From: Vulcanimicrobiota bacterium
GTDB taxonomy: Bacteria; Vulcanimicrobiota; Vulcanimicrobiia; Vulcanimicrobiales; Vulcanimicrobiaceae
Length of the DNA: 64,000 bases
Assembly (NCBI GenBank): GCA_003161435.1
Contig: PMOS01000025.1
Coordinates: forward strand, 1 to 64,000
Direction of reading: 5' to 3'
Shown one piece after another: positions 1 through 8,301 of this stretch; position 1 is the stretch's first letter; the number at the start of each line of letters is the position of its first letter. Both the position numbers and the translations under genes were made by a program. The notes under the pieces are model-generated. The model was not told where the DNA came from, searched no databases, and saw nothing but the letters and a program-made list of their open reading frames with translations.

Positions 1-15
1 ATTTTCAGCACCCTG

Positions 16-1422
16 CTAGTGCGTCGGCGTCTCGAAGCGGACGATGTTGCGGCGGTAGTCGAGAACGAGGTTGTAGCGGCGCAAAAGGCGGTCGCCGACG
101 TTGCCCGCGACGGTCGGGTTGGCTTCGGCACCGGCGTCCGCGTCGGTCAACAACAGCGGCACGTCGCTGAAGTGCACGTTCCCGAGCCGTAAGTCATCCG
201 CACGCGCAGCATAGGCATGAACTTGTCCGCCGACGCCGGCGATCGGCGAACCTGAATCGACCGCGTGGTACTTCGCGCGCAGATCGTGCGCCAGCACGAA
301 CGGCGCGTTGACGTCGAGCGCGCTTTCGCTGCCGGTGTCGATCGTCATCGCGCCCGGGGCCCCGTCGAGCGAGCCGTCGACTTGCGGCTGCCGCTCGTCG
401 AACGTCATCGGCACGTCGATCCCCGGCGAATCGAACGCGCGACCGTCGGCGGCGATCTCGAAGCGCCCGTGCTCGAAGTCGAGCCGCACCGCGAAACGCG
501 CGAGCAACTCGTAGCCGATGATCCCGTCGAACGGAATGTTCTTGCCCAGGTCGAGCACGATGAACGGCTGATCGCGCATCTGCGCGCTCCCGACAGCGAC
601 GCTGCGCGCCCACGCGTATTGGATCTTCACCAGCCCCGCCCCGGCGCCGCCGACGGTTCCGTTGCCGACGATCTGCATCCCCAGCCGGCGCGCCGCATCG
701 GGTGAGATGACGTTCTGGCCGCCGGTGTCCAGCGCGAAGCGCAGCGGCGCGCCGCCGTTCACCGAGACGGCCAACACCGGGACCGCCAGCGGTGCCTGCA
801 GCGCATCCGACACGACGCCGTCGATCGTCGCGTCGTGGGGATCGGGCGGCGGCGCGAAGGCGGTAGCGGGGATCGCCGACGGCGTCTCGACCGAACGAAC
901 GCGCGCCGACCACGTTCCGTTTTCCGACGTGTCGATCAGCAGGTGCGGTACGACGAAGCCGCCGTCGCGCCGATAATCGGCGAACGTTGTGCGCTCGGCC
1001 TGCTCGCCGACGTAGCGCACGACGGCAGAAACCAGGCCGGTCGCCGGCGCAACGGTGAACGCAGGCGGCCGCGAGCCGCAGGCGCACGGCGCGCCGTTCT
1101 TGGCCGGCGCCAGCAGGCGCGACCAGGCGACGATCGCGCCGCGTTCGTCGACGTTGCCTTCGACGCGTGCCATCCCGGTGGCGTCGGCGCGCCACGCATG
1201 GACGCCGTCCCAACCTTCGCGATCGGAAACCGGTCCGGCATCGAAGCGCCGGACGAACGCACCCGTTGCACGGTCGACGACGATCTCGCCGCGCCCCGGG
1301 ACACCGTAGGCCGTCACGTCGACGTTCAACCGGACGTAGCGCGGCGCCGCGCCGGCGTCACCAGCCGGACGGATCACCGGCGCGCCGGCGAGCGACGCTG
1401 CGAGAACGAGCAGGACGATCAT
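16..1422 (-). CDS. Secreted retropepsin-like aspartyl protease family protein
   Basis: A 468-residue protein with an N-terminal hydrophobic segment that looks like a signal peptide. Two aspartyl protease lobes are visible: motif ALDTGGQN near residue 230 and TIDTGSES near residue 360. These are the paired DTG active-site loops of the bacterial retropepsin-like families, so both catalytic aspartates are present. The first 200 residues form a separate, unrecognised periplasmic domain with two close cysteines (ACAC-type CACG near 112). It probably acts as a periplasmic peptidase, but the substrate cannot be read from the sequence. It is transcribed away from the next gene, which starts about 200 bases upstream on the other strand. 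Confidence 0.8.
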   Translation of the reverse strand: MIVLLVLAASLAGAPVIRPAGDAGAAPRYVRLNVDVTAYGVPGRGEIVVDRATGAFVRRFDAGPVSDREGWDGVHAWRADATGMARVEGNVDERGAIVAWSRLLAPAKNGAPCACGSRPPAFTVAPATGLVSAVVRYVGEQAERTTFADYRRDGGFVVPHLLIDTSENGTWSARVRSVETPSAIPATAFAPPPDPHDATIDGVVSDALQAPLAVPVLAVSVNGGAPLRFALDTGGQNVISPDAARRLGMQIVGNGTVGGAGAGLVKIQYAWARSVAVGSAQMRDQPFIVLDLGKNIPFDGIIGYELLARFAVRLDFEHGRFEIAADGRAFDSPGIDVPMTFDERQPQVDGSLDGAPGAMTIDTGSESALDVNAPFVLAHDLRAKYHAVDSGSPIAGVGGQVHAYAARADDLRLGNVHFSDVPLLLTDADAGAEANPTVAGNVGDRLLRRYNLVLDYRRNIVRFETPTH

Positions 1423-1454
1423 CGAAGATGATGTACCCGCCGCCTCACCTCTAC

Positions 1455-1492
1455 GCTCGGGCCGAGCGCGAGGGACCGCGCTCGCGTGTGTG
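1455..1492. repeat. Tandem GC-rich hairpins between divergent genes
   Basis: Two adjacent inverted repeats, one centred on CTCGGGCCGAG and one on GAGCGCG/CGCGCTC read on the minus strand, lie between the divergent protease and two-TM genes. They could be a diverged copy of the stop-codon hairpin family found at 16.5, 18.9 and 60.2 kb, but the similarity is weak. Confidence 0.3.
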
Positions 1493-1627
1493 ATTGAAGC
1501 GGAGAGTGCGAGCGCGGCCGTGACAGCCCGCGAAGACCGTCACGCGGGAGTGTTTTGCCGACCGCGCGCGACGTCCTCGCAGGCCGGTCAGCAGGAATTG
1601 CGCCGGCGACGACGTGACCGAGGCGCG

Positions 1628-2104
1628 ATGATGGACGATCGTTCGGCCACCGGGAACGAGAAAGCGCGGCGCGCGATCTCGCAGTCGAAGGTACCCCCGG
1701 TGCTCGTCGCGGCTGCGCTGTTGATCATCGCAATCGCCATGACGTGGCCCGGCGTCTTCCTGATCGTTCAGCGGGAGACGGGAGTGCGCATGAAGGTGAA
1801 GGTCGACGACTGCGAAGTCTCCTACACCGGCTACCAGAACCGCTACGTGCACTGTACCGGCACCTGGGTTCTGGGCGGACCGCTGCTCGAAGGCGGGCAC
1901 GTCGTCGTGGGGACGATCGAAGGCGCCGAGACCGACGACGTCGGGAAGACGATCGACGTCACCCTCAGCCCGGACGGCGAGACGGCCTACACGCGCGACC
2001 CGTGGTTAGCGATCGGGTTGATCGTGGCCGGCCTGATCACCGGGCTCGGATTTCTCTGGTGGGTGCGGCTCATGATACGCGCCCGCTCCGCACTCGCACC
2101 GTAA
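1628..2104 (+). CDS. Two-TM protein with extracytoplasmic Cys-containing domain (paralog of 3540-3944)
   Basis: A protein of about 158 residues, not assigned to a named family. Start chosen at the ATG ATG pair at 1628/1631, preceded by GAGG; an upstream reading frame to 1490 has no protein-like character. One membrane helix lies near residues 20-42, followed by a roughly 85-residue domain and a second helix near the C-terminus. The domain contains a cysteine pair (VDDC and VHCTGTW) and the stretch DVGKTIDVTL. The same layout and motifs recur in the gene at 3540-3944, so the two are paralogs on either side of a DEAD-box helicase. The cysteines could form a disulfide outside the cytoplasm. Function unknown. 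Confidence 0.7.
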   Translation: MMDDRSATGNEKARRAISQSKVPPVLVAAALLIIAIAMTWPGVFLIVQRETGVRMKVKVDDCEVSYTGYQNRYVHCTGTWVLGGPLLEGGHVVVGTIEGAETDDVGKTIDVTLSPDGETAYTRDPWLAIGLIVAGLITGLGFLWWVRLMIRARSALAP

Positions 2105-2143
2105 GAACGCGCCGACACCCCCCGCGACGCGATCCGGAAAGGT

Positions 2144-3409
2144 TCAGCGCCCCCGCCGGTTGCCGCTCCGTGCGCCGCCGTTGAAGCTGCCGGGATTCGA
2201 GGAGCCGTGCCCGTTGCGGGGCGGAGCAAAGCGCCGTTGCTGCGGTCCGGCGTGCGCGTGCACCGGCACGATGGTGGGTTCCGGGAGCACCGGGAGCTTC
2301 GAGCGGTCGATGCGGCGTCCGACCGCCTTCTCGATGTCGCGGAACAGACGCTCTTCCTCGTGGGACACGAAGGTGATCGCGTCGCCGGTCTGCTCGGCGC
2401 GCGCCGTGCGCCCGACGCGGTGGACGTAGTCCTCGGGGACCATCGGAACGTCGAAGTTCACCACGTGGCCCAGATCGGCGATGTCGATCCCGCGGGCGGC
2501 GAGATCGGTCGCGACCAGCACGCGCAGCTTGCCGCGCTTGAAGTCGGCCAACGCGCGCGTGCGCTGCGCCTGCGAACGGTCGCCGTGGATCCGTTCCGCC
2601 GGAACCTTGTGCTTCTCGAGCGCGAGCGCGAGCCGATTGGCGCGCGCTTTCGTGCGGGTGAACGCGATCGCGCTGAAGATGTTGTTGTCTTTGAGCAGCT
2701 CGACGAGCAGATCGGTCTTGCTCTGCTGCGGAACGGTGTAGGCGGTGTGCGTGATCCCGGCCGCGGTCGTAGCGTTGCTGTGCGGCGTGATCTCGACGCG
2801 GACCGGATCGTGGAGCAGATCGCGGGTGAGCTTGAGAACTTCCGGCGCGATCGTGGCCGAGAAGAACAACGTCTGCTTGCGCGCCGGCAACTTGCCGACG
2901 ATGCGCTTGACGGCGGGCAAGAAGCCCATGTCCAGCATGCGATCGGCCTCGTCGAGGACGAGCAGTGAAACGTCGTCGAGCCGCGCGGCGCCTTGGCCCA
3001 TGAGGTCCATCAGGCGACCCGGGGTCGCGACGATGATCTCGGTACCACGGGCGAACGCGGCGATCTGGCCGCCGAATCCGACGCCGCCGAAGATCGCGGC
3101 GACGCGAATGTCGGTACCTTTGGCGAAGGCCGCAAAGTGCGCGGCGATCTGAGCCGCAAGCTCGCGGGTCGGCGCCAGGATCAAGGCGCGCGTCTTCTTG
3201 CGCGGCAGCGTAACGAGGCGCTCGAGGATCGGCAGCGCGAACGCGGCCGTCTTGCCGGTGCCCGTTTGGGCGCTGGCCAGGACGTCCTTGCCCGCCAGTG
3301 CCGGCGGAATCGCGGCTATTTGGACGGGGGTCGGGACGGTGAAGCCGAGCTCACGCACGGCACGAAGGGACGCCAGGCTCAGGCCCAGCGTGTCAAAACT
3401 TGGTTGCAT
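2144..3409 (-). CDS. rhlE: DEAD-box ATP-dependent RNA helicase, RhlE-like
   Basis: A 421-residue helicase with every core motif in order: Q motif (GFTVPTPVQ, about residue 23), AQTGTGKT (Walker A, about 45), PTRELA, TPGR, DEAD (about 152), SAT (about 184), then ATDLAARGID and HRVGRTAR in the second RecA-like domain. The C-terminus is a basic, glycine- and arginine-rich tail typical of RhlE-type enzymes, which bind RNA non-specifically and act in ribosome assembly or RNA turnover. It is convergent with the two-TM gene ending at 2104 and is followed upstream, across about 130 bases, by the second two-TM paralog on the same strand. Confidence 0.95.
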   Translation of the reverse strand: MQPSFDTLGLSLASLRAVRELGFTVPTPVQIAAIPPALAGKDVLASAQTGTGKTAAFALPILERLVTLPRKKTRALILAPTRELAAQIAAHFAAFAKGTDIRVAAIFGGVGFGGQIAAFARGTEIIVATPGRLMDLMGQGAARLDDVSLLVLDEADRMLDMGFLPAVKRIVGKLPARKQTLFFSATIAPEVLKLTRDLLHDPVRVEITPHSNATTAAGITHTAYTVPQQSKTDLLVELLKDNNIFSAIAFTRTKARANRLALALEKHKVPAERIHGDRSQAQRTRALADFKRGKLRVLVATDLAARGIDIADLGHVVNFDVPMVPEDYVHRVGRTARAEQTGDAITFVSHEEERLFRDIEKAVGRRIDRSKLPVLPEPTIVPVHAHAGPQQRRFAPPRNGHGSSNPGSFNGGARSGNRRGR

Positions 3410-3539
3410 CGAATCTTTCGAAAGCGAGGCGCGAGGTCGATCGTCGGCATTTCGAAAGATCGCGCGAGGTAGGCGTCACACGAGGTGACAGGTGAGTATA
3501 CCACGACGAGAAACCCCGCCGCAGCCCGAATGGTCGCAG

Positions 3540-3944
3540 CTAGCCCGAGCGCCGGATGAAGAGCGCCCAAGCGAGGAACACGGTCGTCGCCGCGGAGATG
3601 AGCCCAAAGCCGATGAGCAGGAGCGGCAAGGCAAGCCCGCGCGTGTAGGCCTCGTCGCCGCGCAGCGTGACGTCGATCGTCTTGCCGACGTCGCTCTGAT
3701 CGGCGCCGTTGATCGAGCCGATGATGACGTGGCCGCCGTCGAGCAGCGACCCGCCGACGATCCACGTGCCCGTGCAGTGCGTGCTCGCGTAGCGGCCCGC
3801 ACCGGTCGTCCGGCACTCGTCGACGGTCGCCGACGCTCGGGCGCCCGTCTGGCGCTGGACCAGAAAGAAGATGCCCGGCCACAGCAACGCCGCCGTCATG
3901 CCGAGCCAGACGAGCACGACCAGGACGCCGCCGGCGCCCCTCAT
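3540..3944 (-). CDS. Two-TM protein, paralog of 1628-2104
   Basis: About 134 residues, starting at the ATG at 3944; an upstream GTG at about 3971 is possible, and anything further would run into the SDR gene. It has an N-terminal membrane helix, a domain with a cysteine pair (VDEC and THCTGTW), the sequence DVGKTIDVTL shared exactly with the paralog at 1628-2104, and a second helix near the C-terminus. It is the last gene of a tight minus-strand run (dehydratase-like enzyme, lipase, glycosyltransferase, SDR). Whether it belongs functionally to that run or to the helicase neighbourhood is unclear. No named family recognised. Confidence 0.65.
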   Translation of the reverse strand: MRGAGGVLVVLVWLGMTAALLWPGIFFLVQRQTGARASATVDECRTTGAGRYASTHCTGTWIVGGSLLDGGHVIIGSINGADQSDVGKTIDVTLRGDEAYTRGLALPLLLIGFGLISAATTVFLAWALFIRRSG

Positions 3945-3990
3945 CGGCACGAAGCCGGGCAGGTGTATCACTGGCCGCGCGCCGCCGAGC

Positions 3991-4737
3991 CTAGCGGCCG
4001 CCGCCGACGTCCAAGATCGCGCCGGTGACGTAGGACGCCGCCGGCGAGACGATCCACAGGATCGCCGCCGCGACCTCGTCGGCCGTCCCGGCACGCTCCA
4101 TCGGCACCGCGGCGGCGATCCGTCCCAGACGCTCCGGGCGCCCGGCGCGCGCGTGGATCTCGGTCGCGATCAACCCCGGCGCGATCGCGTTGACCCGCAC
4201 GCCTTCGCGCGCGACCTCTTTCGCGAGCCCGATCGTCAGCGTGTTGACGGCGCCCTTCGATGCGGCATAATGCACGTACTCGCCGGGCGAGCCGAGGCTC
4301 GCCGCACGCGACGAGACGAACGCGATCGCACCGCCGCGGCCGCCGTGCGCGGTCGACATGCGGCGCACCGCCTCGCGCGCGCACAGAAACGCGCCGGTGA
4401 CGTTCACCGCCAGGACGCGCTCGAGCATCGCGATGTCGAGCTCGTCGACGCGCGCAAAGCTTCCGGTGATCCCGGCGTTGAGGACGACCGCGTCAGGCGC
4501 GCCGAAGAAGTCGTCGAGCGCCGCGAACACCGCGACGACGTCGGCTTCGCGCGCGACGTCGGCGCGCAGCGCGACCGCGCGCCGGCCGGCCGCTTCGATC
4601 TCGTCGACGACCGACCGCGCTGCCGCGCTGTCGTCGGCATACGTCAGCGCAACGTCGTAACCGTCGGCGGCAGCGTGCCGCGCGACGGCCGCACCGATCC
4701 CACGGCTGCCGCCGGTGACCAACAGCGTTTTCGCCAC
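3991..4737 (-). CDS. Short-chain dehydrogenase/reductase (SDR), FabG-like
   Basis: A 248-residue classical SDR. The NAD(P)-binding motif GGSRGIGAAVA is at residues 8-18, the NAG motif (VLNAGI) is near residue 86, and the catalytic YAASK motif is near residue 157 with a serine upstream in FVSSRAA. The closing region APGLIATEIHARAG is typical of the FabG-like branch. It should be a cytoplasmic NAD(P)H-dependent oxidoreductase; the substrate is not determined, and fatty acid synthesis is only one possibility. It starts 3 bases after the stop of the glycosyltransferase upstream, so the two are probably co-transcribed. Confidence 0.9.
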   Translation of the reverse strand: MAKTLLVTGGSRGIGAAVARHAAADGYDVALTYADDSAAARSVVDEIEAAGRRAVALRADVAREADVVAVFAALDDFFGAPDAVVLNAGITGSFARVDELDIAMLERVLAVNVTGAFLCAREAVRRMSTAHGGRGGAIAFVSSRAASLGSPGEYVHYAASKGAVNTLTIGLAKEVAREGVRVNAIAPGLIATEIHARAGRPERLGRIAAAVPMERAGTADEVAAAILWIVSPAASYVTGAILDVGGGR

Positions 4738-4740
4738 GCG

Positions 4741-5997
4741 CTACTTCGCGATCGCTTCGACGTAGGCGATCTTGCGGCTCAGCGACTCGAGCGCGTTCGA
4801 CCAGGTGTAGCGCGCGGCGGTCTGCATTCCGTTCGCGCGCAGCTCCTCGGCCAATCGACCGTCCTCGGAGAGCGCGCGCAAGTACGTCGCGAGCTCGCGA
4901 CCATCCCCGGTGTCGCAGACGATCGCATTGACGAACGGCTCGGCATATTCCTCGCCCGTCGCGCCGCAGACGACGACCCCGCCCGCCGCCATCACCTCGA
5001 GCCCGACCAAACCGAAGGGCTCCTTGCCGCTGTTCGCCAGCACGACGTCGGCCGCTGCGTACAGCGCGTAGAGCGTCGCCTCGTCGAGGAACGCGCGGAC
5101 GTGCACGACCGCGGACTCGACGACCGAGAGCCGCTCGGCCAGTTCGCGCCAGTCGGTTCCCTCGTAGTCAAGCCGGCAGACTTCGAGCTGACGGTCGCGC
5201 GCGCGGCCGAAGACGACGTCGCCGTACGGCTCTTTGCCGCCGCGCACGATCAAGCGCGCATCGATTCCGCCTGCGCGCACCTCGGCCAGCGCATCGATGG
5301 CCTGGAGCCAATTCTTGTCCGGATCGAAACGACCGACTTTGACGTAGGTCGGCCGCGTCCCGAAGGCCGCTCGAAGCGCCGCGGTGCGCTCGGGGTCGGC
5401 ACCCTCGAGCAGCGCATGATCGATCCCGTTCGGAATGACCAGCGCGTGCACGCCCCATTGCAACAGCTCGAACTTCATGTACTTGCTCACCGCGGTGACC
5501 GCGGCCGCGCGGGTGAGCGTCGGCCAGTGGATCTTCTCGAAGCCGTACGTGTTGTTGGCGTTCCATATCAAGGTGAGCGCGCCGCGCAGCCCACGCTCGC
5601 GCGCCGTGCGATCGATCGCGATCGCGACGTTGGCCGTCTGCCACTCTTCGCAGATGACCAGCACGCGCTCGCCGCGCGCGTGCGCCGGTGCGATCAGCCG
5701 GTCGACGATCCACGCCGGTAAGCTGAACTCCCAGTCGTGGATCTTGGCGGCCTCGCCGTCGTACGCGTTGCGCGGGTGCTGGCTGGAAACCCATTGCGAC
5801 CAGCGCCGCAGCGTCACGCCGGGATCGGATTGTTCGATGGGTTCGGCGTGCGGGTCACCGACGAAGAACAGCTCGACCTCGTGCCCGGCCGCGCCGAGCG
5901 CGCGCGCGAGTTGCGTGACCCGCGTCGCGAGCCCGCCGATCGACGCGTAGCGATCGGGCCCCTCGAACGAGAGGATCGCGACGTGATGCGGGATCAT
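4741..5997 (-). CDS. Glycosyltransferase family 4-type protein
   Basis: A 418-residue retaining GT-B glycosyltransferase. The N-terminus has the glycogen-synthase-like loop GGLATRVTQLARAL, the middle has VIPNGID, and the C-terminal nucleotide-sugar site is KEPFGLVGLEVMAAGG, carrying the E-x7-E pattern of GT4/GT5 enzymes. The start at 5997 is chosen because this ATG overlaps the TGA of the upstream lipase as ATGA, which implies translational coupling. The acceptor is unknown; a cytoplasmic role in glycan or glycolipid synthesis is plausible. It lies between a lipase and an SDR in one tight run. Confidence 0.88.
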   Translation of the reverse strand: MIPHHVAILSFEGPDRYASIGGLATRVTQLARALGAAGHEVELFFVGDPHAEPIEQSDPGVTLRRWSQWVSSQHPRNAYDGEAAKIHDWEFSLPAWIVDRLIAPAHARGERVLVICEEWQTANVAIAIDRTARERGLRGALTLIWNANNTYGFEKIHWPTLTRAAAVTAVSKYMKFELLQWGVHALVIPNGIDHALLEGADPERTAALRAAFGTRPTYVKVGRFDPDKNWLQAIDALAEVRAGGIDARLIVRGGKEPYGDVVFGRARDRQLEVCRLDYEGTDWRELAERLSVVESAVVHVRAFLDEATLYALYAAADVVLANSGKEPFGLVGLEVMAAGGVVVCGATGEEYAEPFVNAIVCDTGDGRELATYLRALSEDGRLAEELRANGMQTAARYTWSNALESLSRKIAYVEAIAK

Positions 5998-7196
5998 CCG
6001 TGCGATGCCGGCGGACCGCCGCAGTTCGACGGCGCGGCGCTGCCGGCGAAACGCGCTTCGACCCACGCGAGCGCCTCATTCGAAGACGCGGGGACGACCT
6101 GGCGATGCGTAAGCCCCGGGTAAACGTCGTACCGCACCGTCGCGCCGGCCGCGCACAGTTGCCGGTCGAGCGCGTCGCTCGAGACGCGCGGGATCGTCGT
6201 ATCGGCCGTCCCCTGCAGGATGAGCAGCGGCGCGCTCAGGTGCAGCGGACCGGCGTCGCTGGCGGCCGCGACGCGCAACACGGGCGCCACCGCCGCGTCG
6301 GTGCGGAACGCAGCAGTGGGCACCACGCCGCCCCATGAGTCGGCGAGGTACAGCGCGTCGGAGCAGCGGTCTTGGGTTTGCGCCAAGAGCGCGAAGGCCG
6401 CGGGCGTGAAGATCTGGTCCAGCTTCACGGCGGGATCGGCGGCCGACGCAGCTTCGAAGAACAGCGCGGCGAACGCGAAGGCCGGGGTCGGTGCAGTCGC
6501 CTTCATCATCGAGGCGATGAACGGCGAGACGTACGCCGCGGGCGCCTCGGCGACGCCGCCGAGCAGTTGCAGTTCGGGCGCCCACGCCGGCGCCAGCGCG
6601 AGGGTGAACAGCACCGCGTGCCCGCCCTGGGAGTGACCCATCACGACCCAGCGCTTCGAGAGCCGCGGTTCGAGCTGCCGCGCCGCTCGTACCATGTCGA
6701 TCGTGTCGCGCGCTTCCGCCGCGCCGATCAGGTACGGCTGGATCCCCGGCGTCCCTTGGCCTTCGTAGTCGGTTTGCACGACCGCATAGCCTGCCGCGAC
6801 GAACGAGTCGAGTACCGGGTCTATGGGTCCGAGGTAGCCGTGGACGGGCCCGTCGGGCGTGTCGAGCGAGGGCGTGCAGGCGGGAGCGTCGCCGGTCGTT
6901 CCGTGCGCCCAGCTGATCACCGGCCAGCCGCCGCGCGGCGGCCTCCCCTTCGGGATCGCGACCATCCCGGAGACCGCCCGGTCTTCGCCGCGCAGCGACG
7001 TCGTGTGGTAGAGCACGAGCGTGTTGCTCGCCGCCGAAGGGAGCGCGGCCGAGGTCGTCAGGGGCCGCGTCCAAATGACGTCACCATGCGTCGCGGCGGG
7101 GAGCGAGGTGGGCGGCGTATAGAACGCCGCACCGAGCGGACCGCCGGCAAGCGTCAGGGCCAGGACGGCGCTTGTCAGAGACAAGAAAACGAGCAT
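5994..7196 (-). CDS. Secreted alpha/beta hydrolase, secretory lipase (LIP)-like
   Basis: About 400 residues, beginning with a clear signal peptide (MLVFLSLTSAVLALTLAGG). The nucleophile elbow is GHSQGG near residue 188, with a candidate Asp in GTADTTIP and a His in LTHRQV near the C-terminus, giving a full Ser-Asp-His set. The spacing and the early SWAHGTTG motif fit the secretory lipase (PF03583-type) family, which cleaves ester bonds outside the cytoplasm. The start at 7196 follows AAGGG and places the signal peptide first. It overlaps the next gene by ATGA and lies 11 bases downstream of the dehydratase-like gene. Confidence 0.85.
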   Translation of the reverse strand: MLVFLSLTSAVLALTLAGGPLGAAFYTPPTSLPAATHGDVIWTRPLTTSAALPSAASNTLVLYHTTSLRGEDRAVSGMVAIPKGRPPRGGWPVISWAHGTTGDAPACTPSLDTPDGPVHGYLGPIDPVLDSFVAAGYAVVQTDYEGQGTPGIQPYLIGAAEARDTIDMVRAARQLEPRLSKRWVVMGHSQGGHAVLFTLALAPAWAPELQLLGGVAEAPAAYVSPFIASMMKATAPTPAFAFAALFFEAASAADPAVKLDQIFTPAAFALLAQTQDRCSDALYLADSWGGVVPTAAFRTDAAVAPVLRVAAASDAGPLHLSAPLLILQGTADTTIPRVSSDALDRQLCAAGATVRYDVYPGLTHRQVVPASSNEALAWVEARFAGSAAPSNCGGPPASHG

Positions 7197-7207
7197 GAAG
7201 GGACCCT

Positions 7208-8224
7208 TCAGCGTGCGACGGCACCCTCTTGCCGAGCGCCCAGCAGCGGGCCAAAGATCGCGGCGTCGACGTTGCCGCCCGATACGATCGCCGCGACGCG
7301 CTTCCCACGCAGTTGCTCGTGTTCCGCGGCGACCGCCGCAACGGGCGCCGCACCGGCACCTTCGGCGACGTTGTGCGTGTCGGTGAAGATCCAACGCATC
7401 GCGTCCTCGATCGCATCCTCAGAGACGGTCACGACGCGCGCCACGCCGCCGAGGACGATCGGCAACGCCGTCGGGTCGGTGATGCGGCACGCCATCCCGT
7501 CGGCGATCGAAGACGACGGCGCGGCCTCAGCGGCACCGCGCGTCGCAAATGCGCGCGCCCAGACCGGGAAGCGCTCGGGGACGACCGCAACGACATCGGT
7601 GTCGAGCCCGAGCAGGTCGCGTACCGCGATCACCCCGCTGATCCCCGAGCCTTGGCCGATCGGAACGTAGACGACGTCGAACGCGCCGGCGGCGAACAGC
7701 TCCCGCGCGTAGGTCGACACGCCCAGCACCAGATCGCGATGATACGATGGGACGAACTCCGCGTTGGGATCCGACGCGACGAGCTGCGCGGCGTGCGTGC
7801 GCGCCGCTTCGTAGTCCGCGCCGAACACGATCAACTCGGCACCGAGCGCGCGCATCGCGGCGTTCTTCTCCGGCGAGTTGCCTTCGGGGACGACGAGTGT
7901 CGCGCGCAGGCCGGCCCGTGCCGCGGCGAATGCGATGCTCTGGCCGTGGTTTCCGCGCGTCGCGCTGATCAGCCGCGTGACGAGCGGCACGCGCTGCCGC
8001 AACGCATCGACGTATGTCAGACCGCCGCGCACCTTGAACGCGCCCAGCGGCGTTTGGTTCTCGTGCTTGAGCGTCAGGTCGACACCGAGCCGCTCGCAGA
8101 GCAGCGGCCAGCGATACGCCGGCGTGGGCGGCACCGTATCCCGGATGAGCGCGGCGGCCCCATCGACGTCGTCCAGTGTGAGACCCAGCGGCCCGGTACG
8201 GGTCGTCTCATCTCGTTGCAGCAT
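7208..8224 (-). CDS. PLP-dependent threonine/serine dehydratase-like enzyme
   Basis: A 338-residue fold-type II PLP enzyme. The PLP lysine is in GAFKVRGG (about residue 62), preceded by LKHENQTP, and the phosphate-binding loop is GQGSGISG near residue 190. It lacks the C-terminal ACT-like regulatory domain of biosynthetic threonine deaminase (IlvA), so it resembles catabolic threonine or serine dehydratases, or a serine/threo-hydroxyaspartate-type enzyme. It would deaminate a hydroxy-amino acid to a keto acid in the cytoplasm. It heads the minus-strand run that continues with lipase, glycosyltransferase and SDR. Confidence 0.87.
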   Translation of the reverse strand: MLQRDETTRTGPLGLTLDDVDGAAALIRDTVPPTPAYRWPLLCERLGVDLTLKHENQTPLGAFKVRGGLTYVDALRQRVPLVTRLISATRGNHGQSIAFAAARAGLRATLVVPEGNSPEKNAAMRALGAELIVFGADYEAARTHAAQLVASDPNAEFVPSYHRDLVLGVSTYARELFAAGAFDVVYVPIGQGSGISGVIAVRDLLGLDTDVVAVVPERFPVWARAFATRGAAEAAPSSSIADGMACRITDPTALPIVLGGVARVVTVSEDAIEDAMRWIFTDTHNVAEGAGAAPVAAVAAEHEQLRGKRVAAIVSGGNVDAAIFGPLLGARQEGAVAR

Positions 8225-8301
8225 TTCGTGACCTACCGCGAAGCGCGGCGAGAATACTGCCGGCGGAAAGGTATTGCGGCGACGGCGCGTATGGACGCAC
8301 G

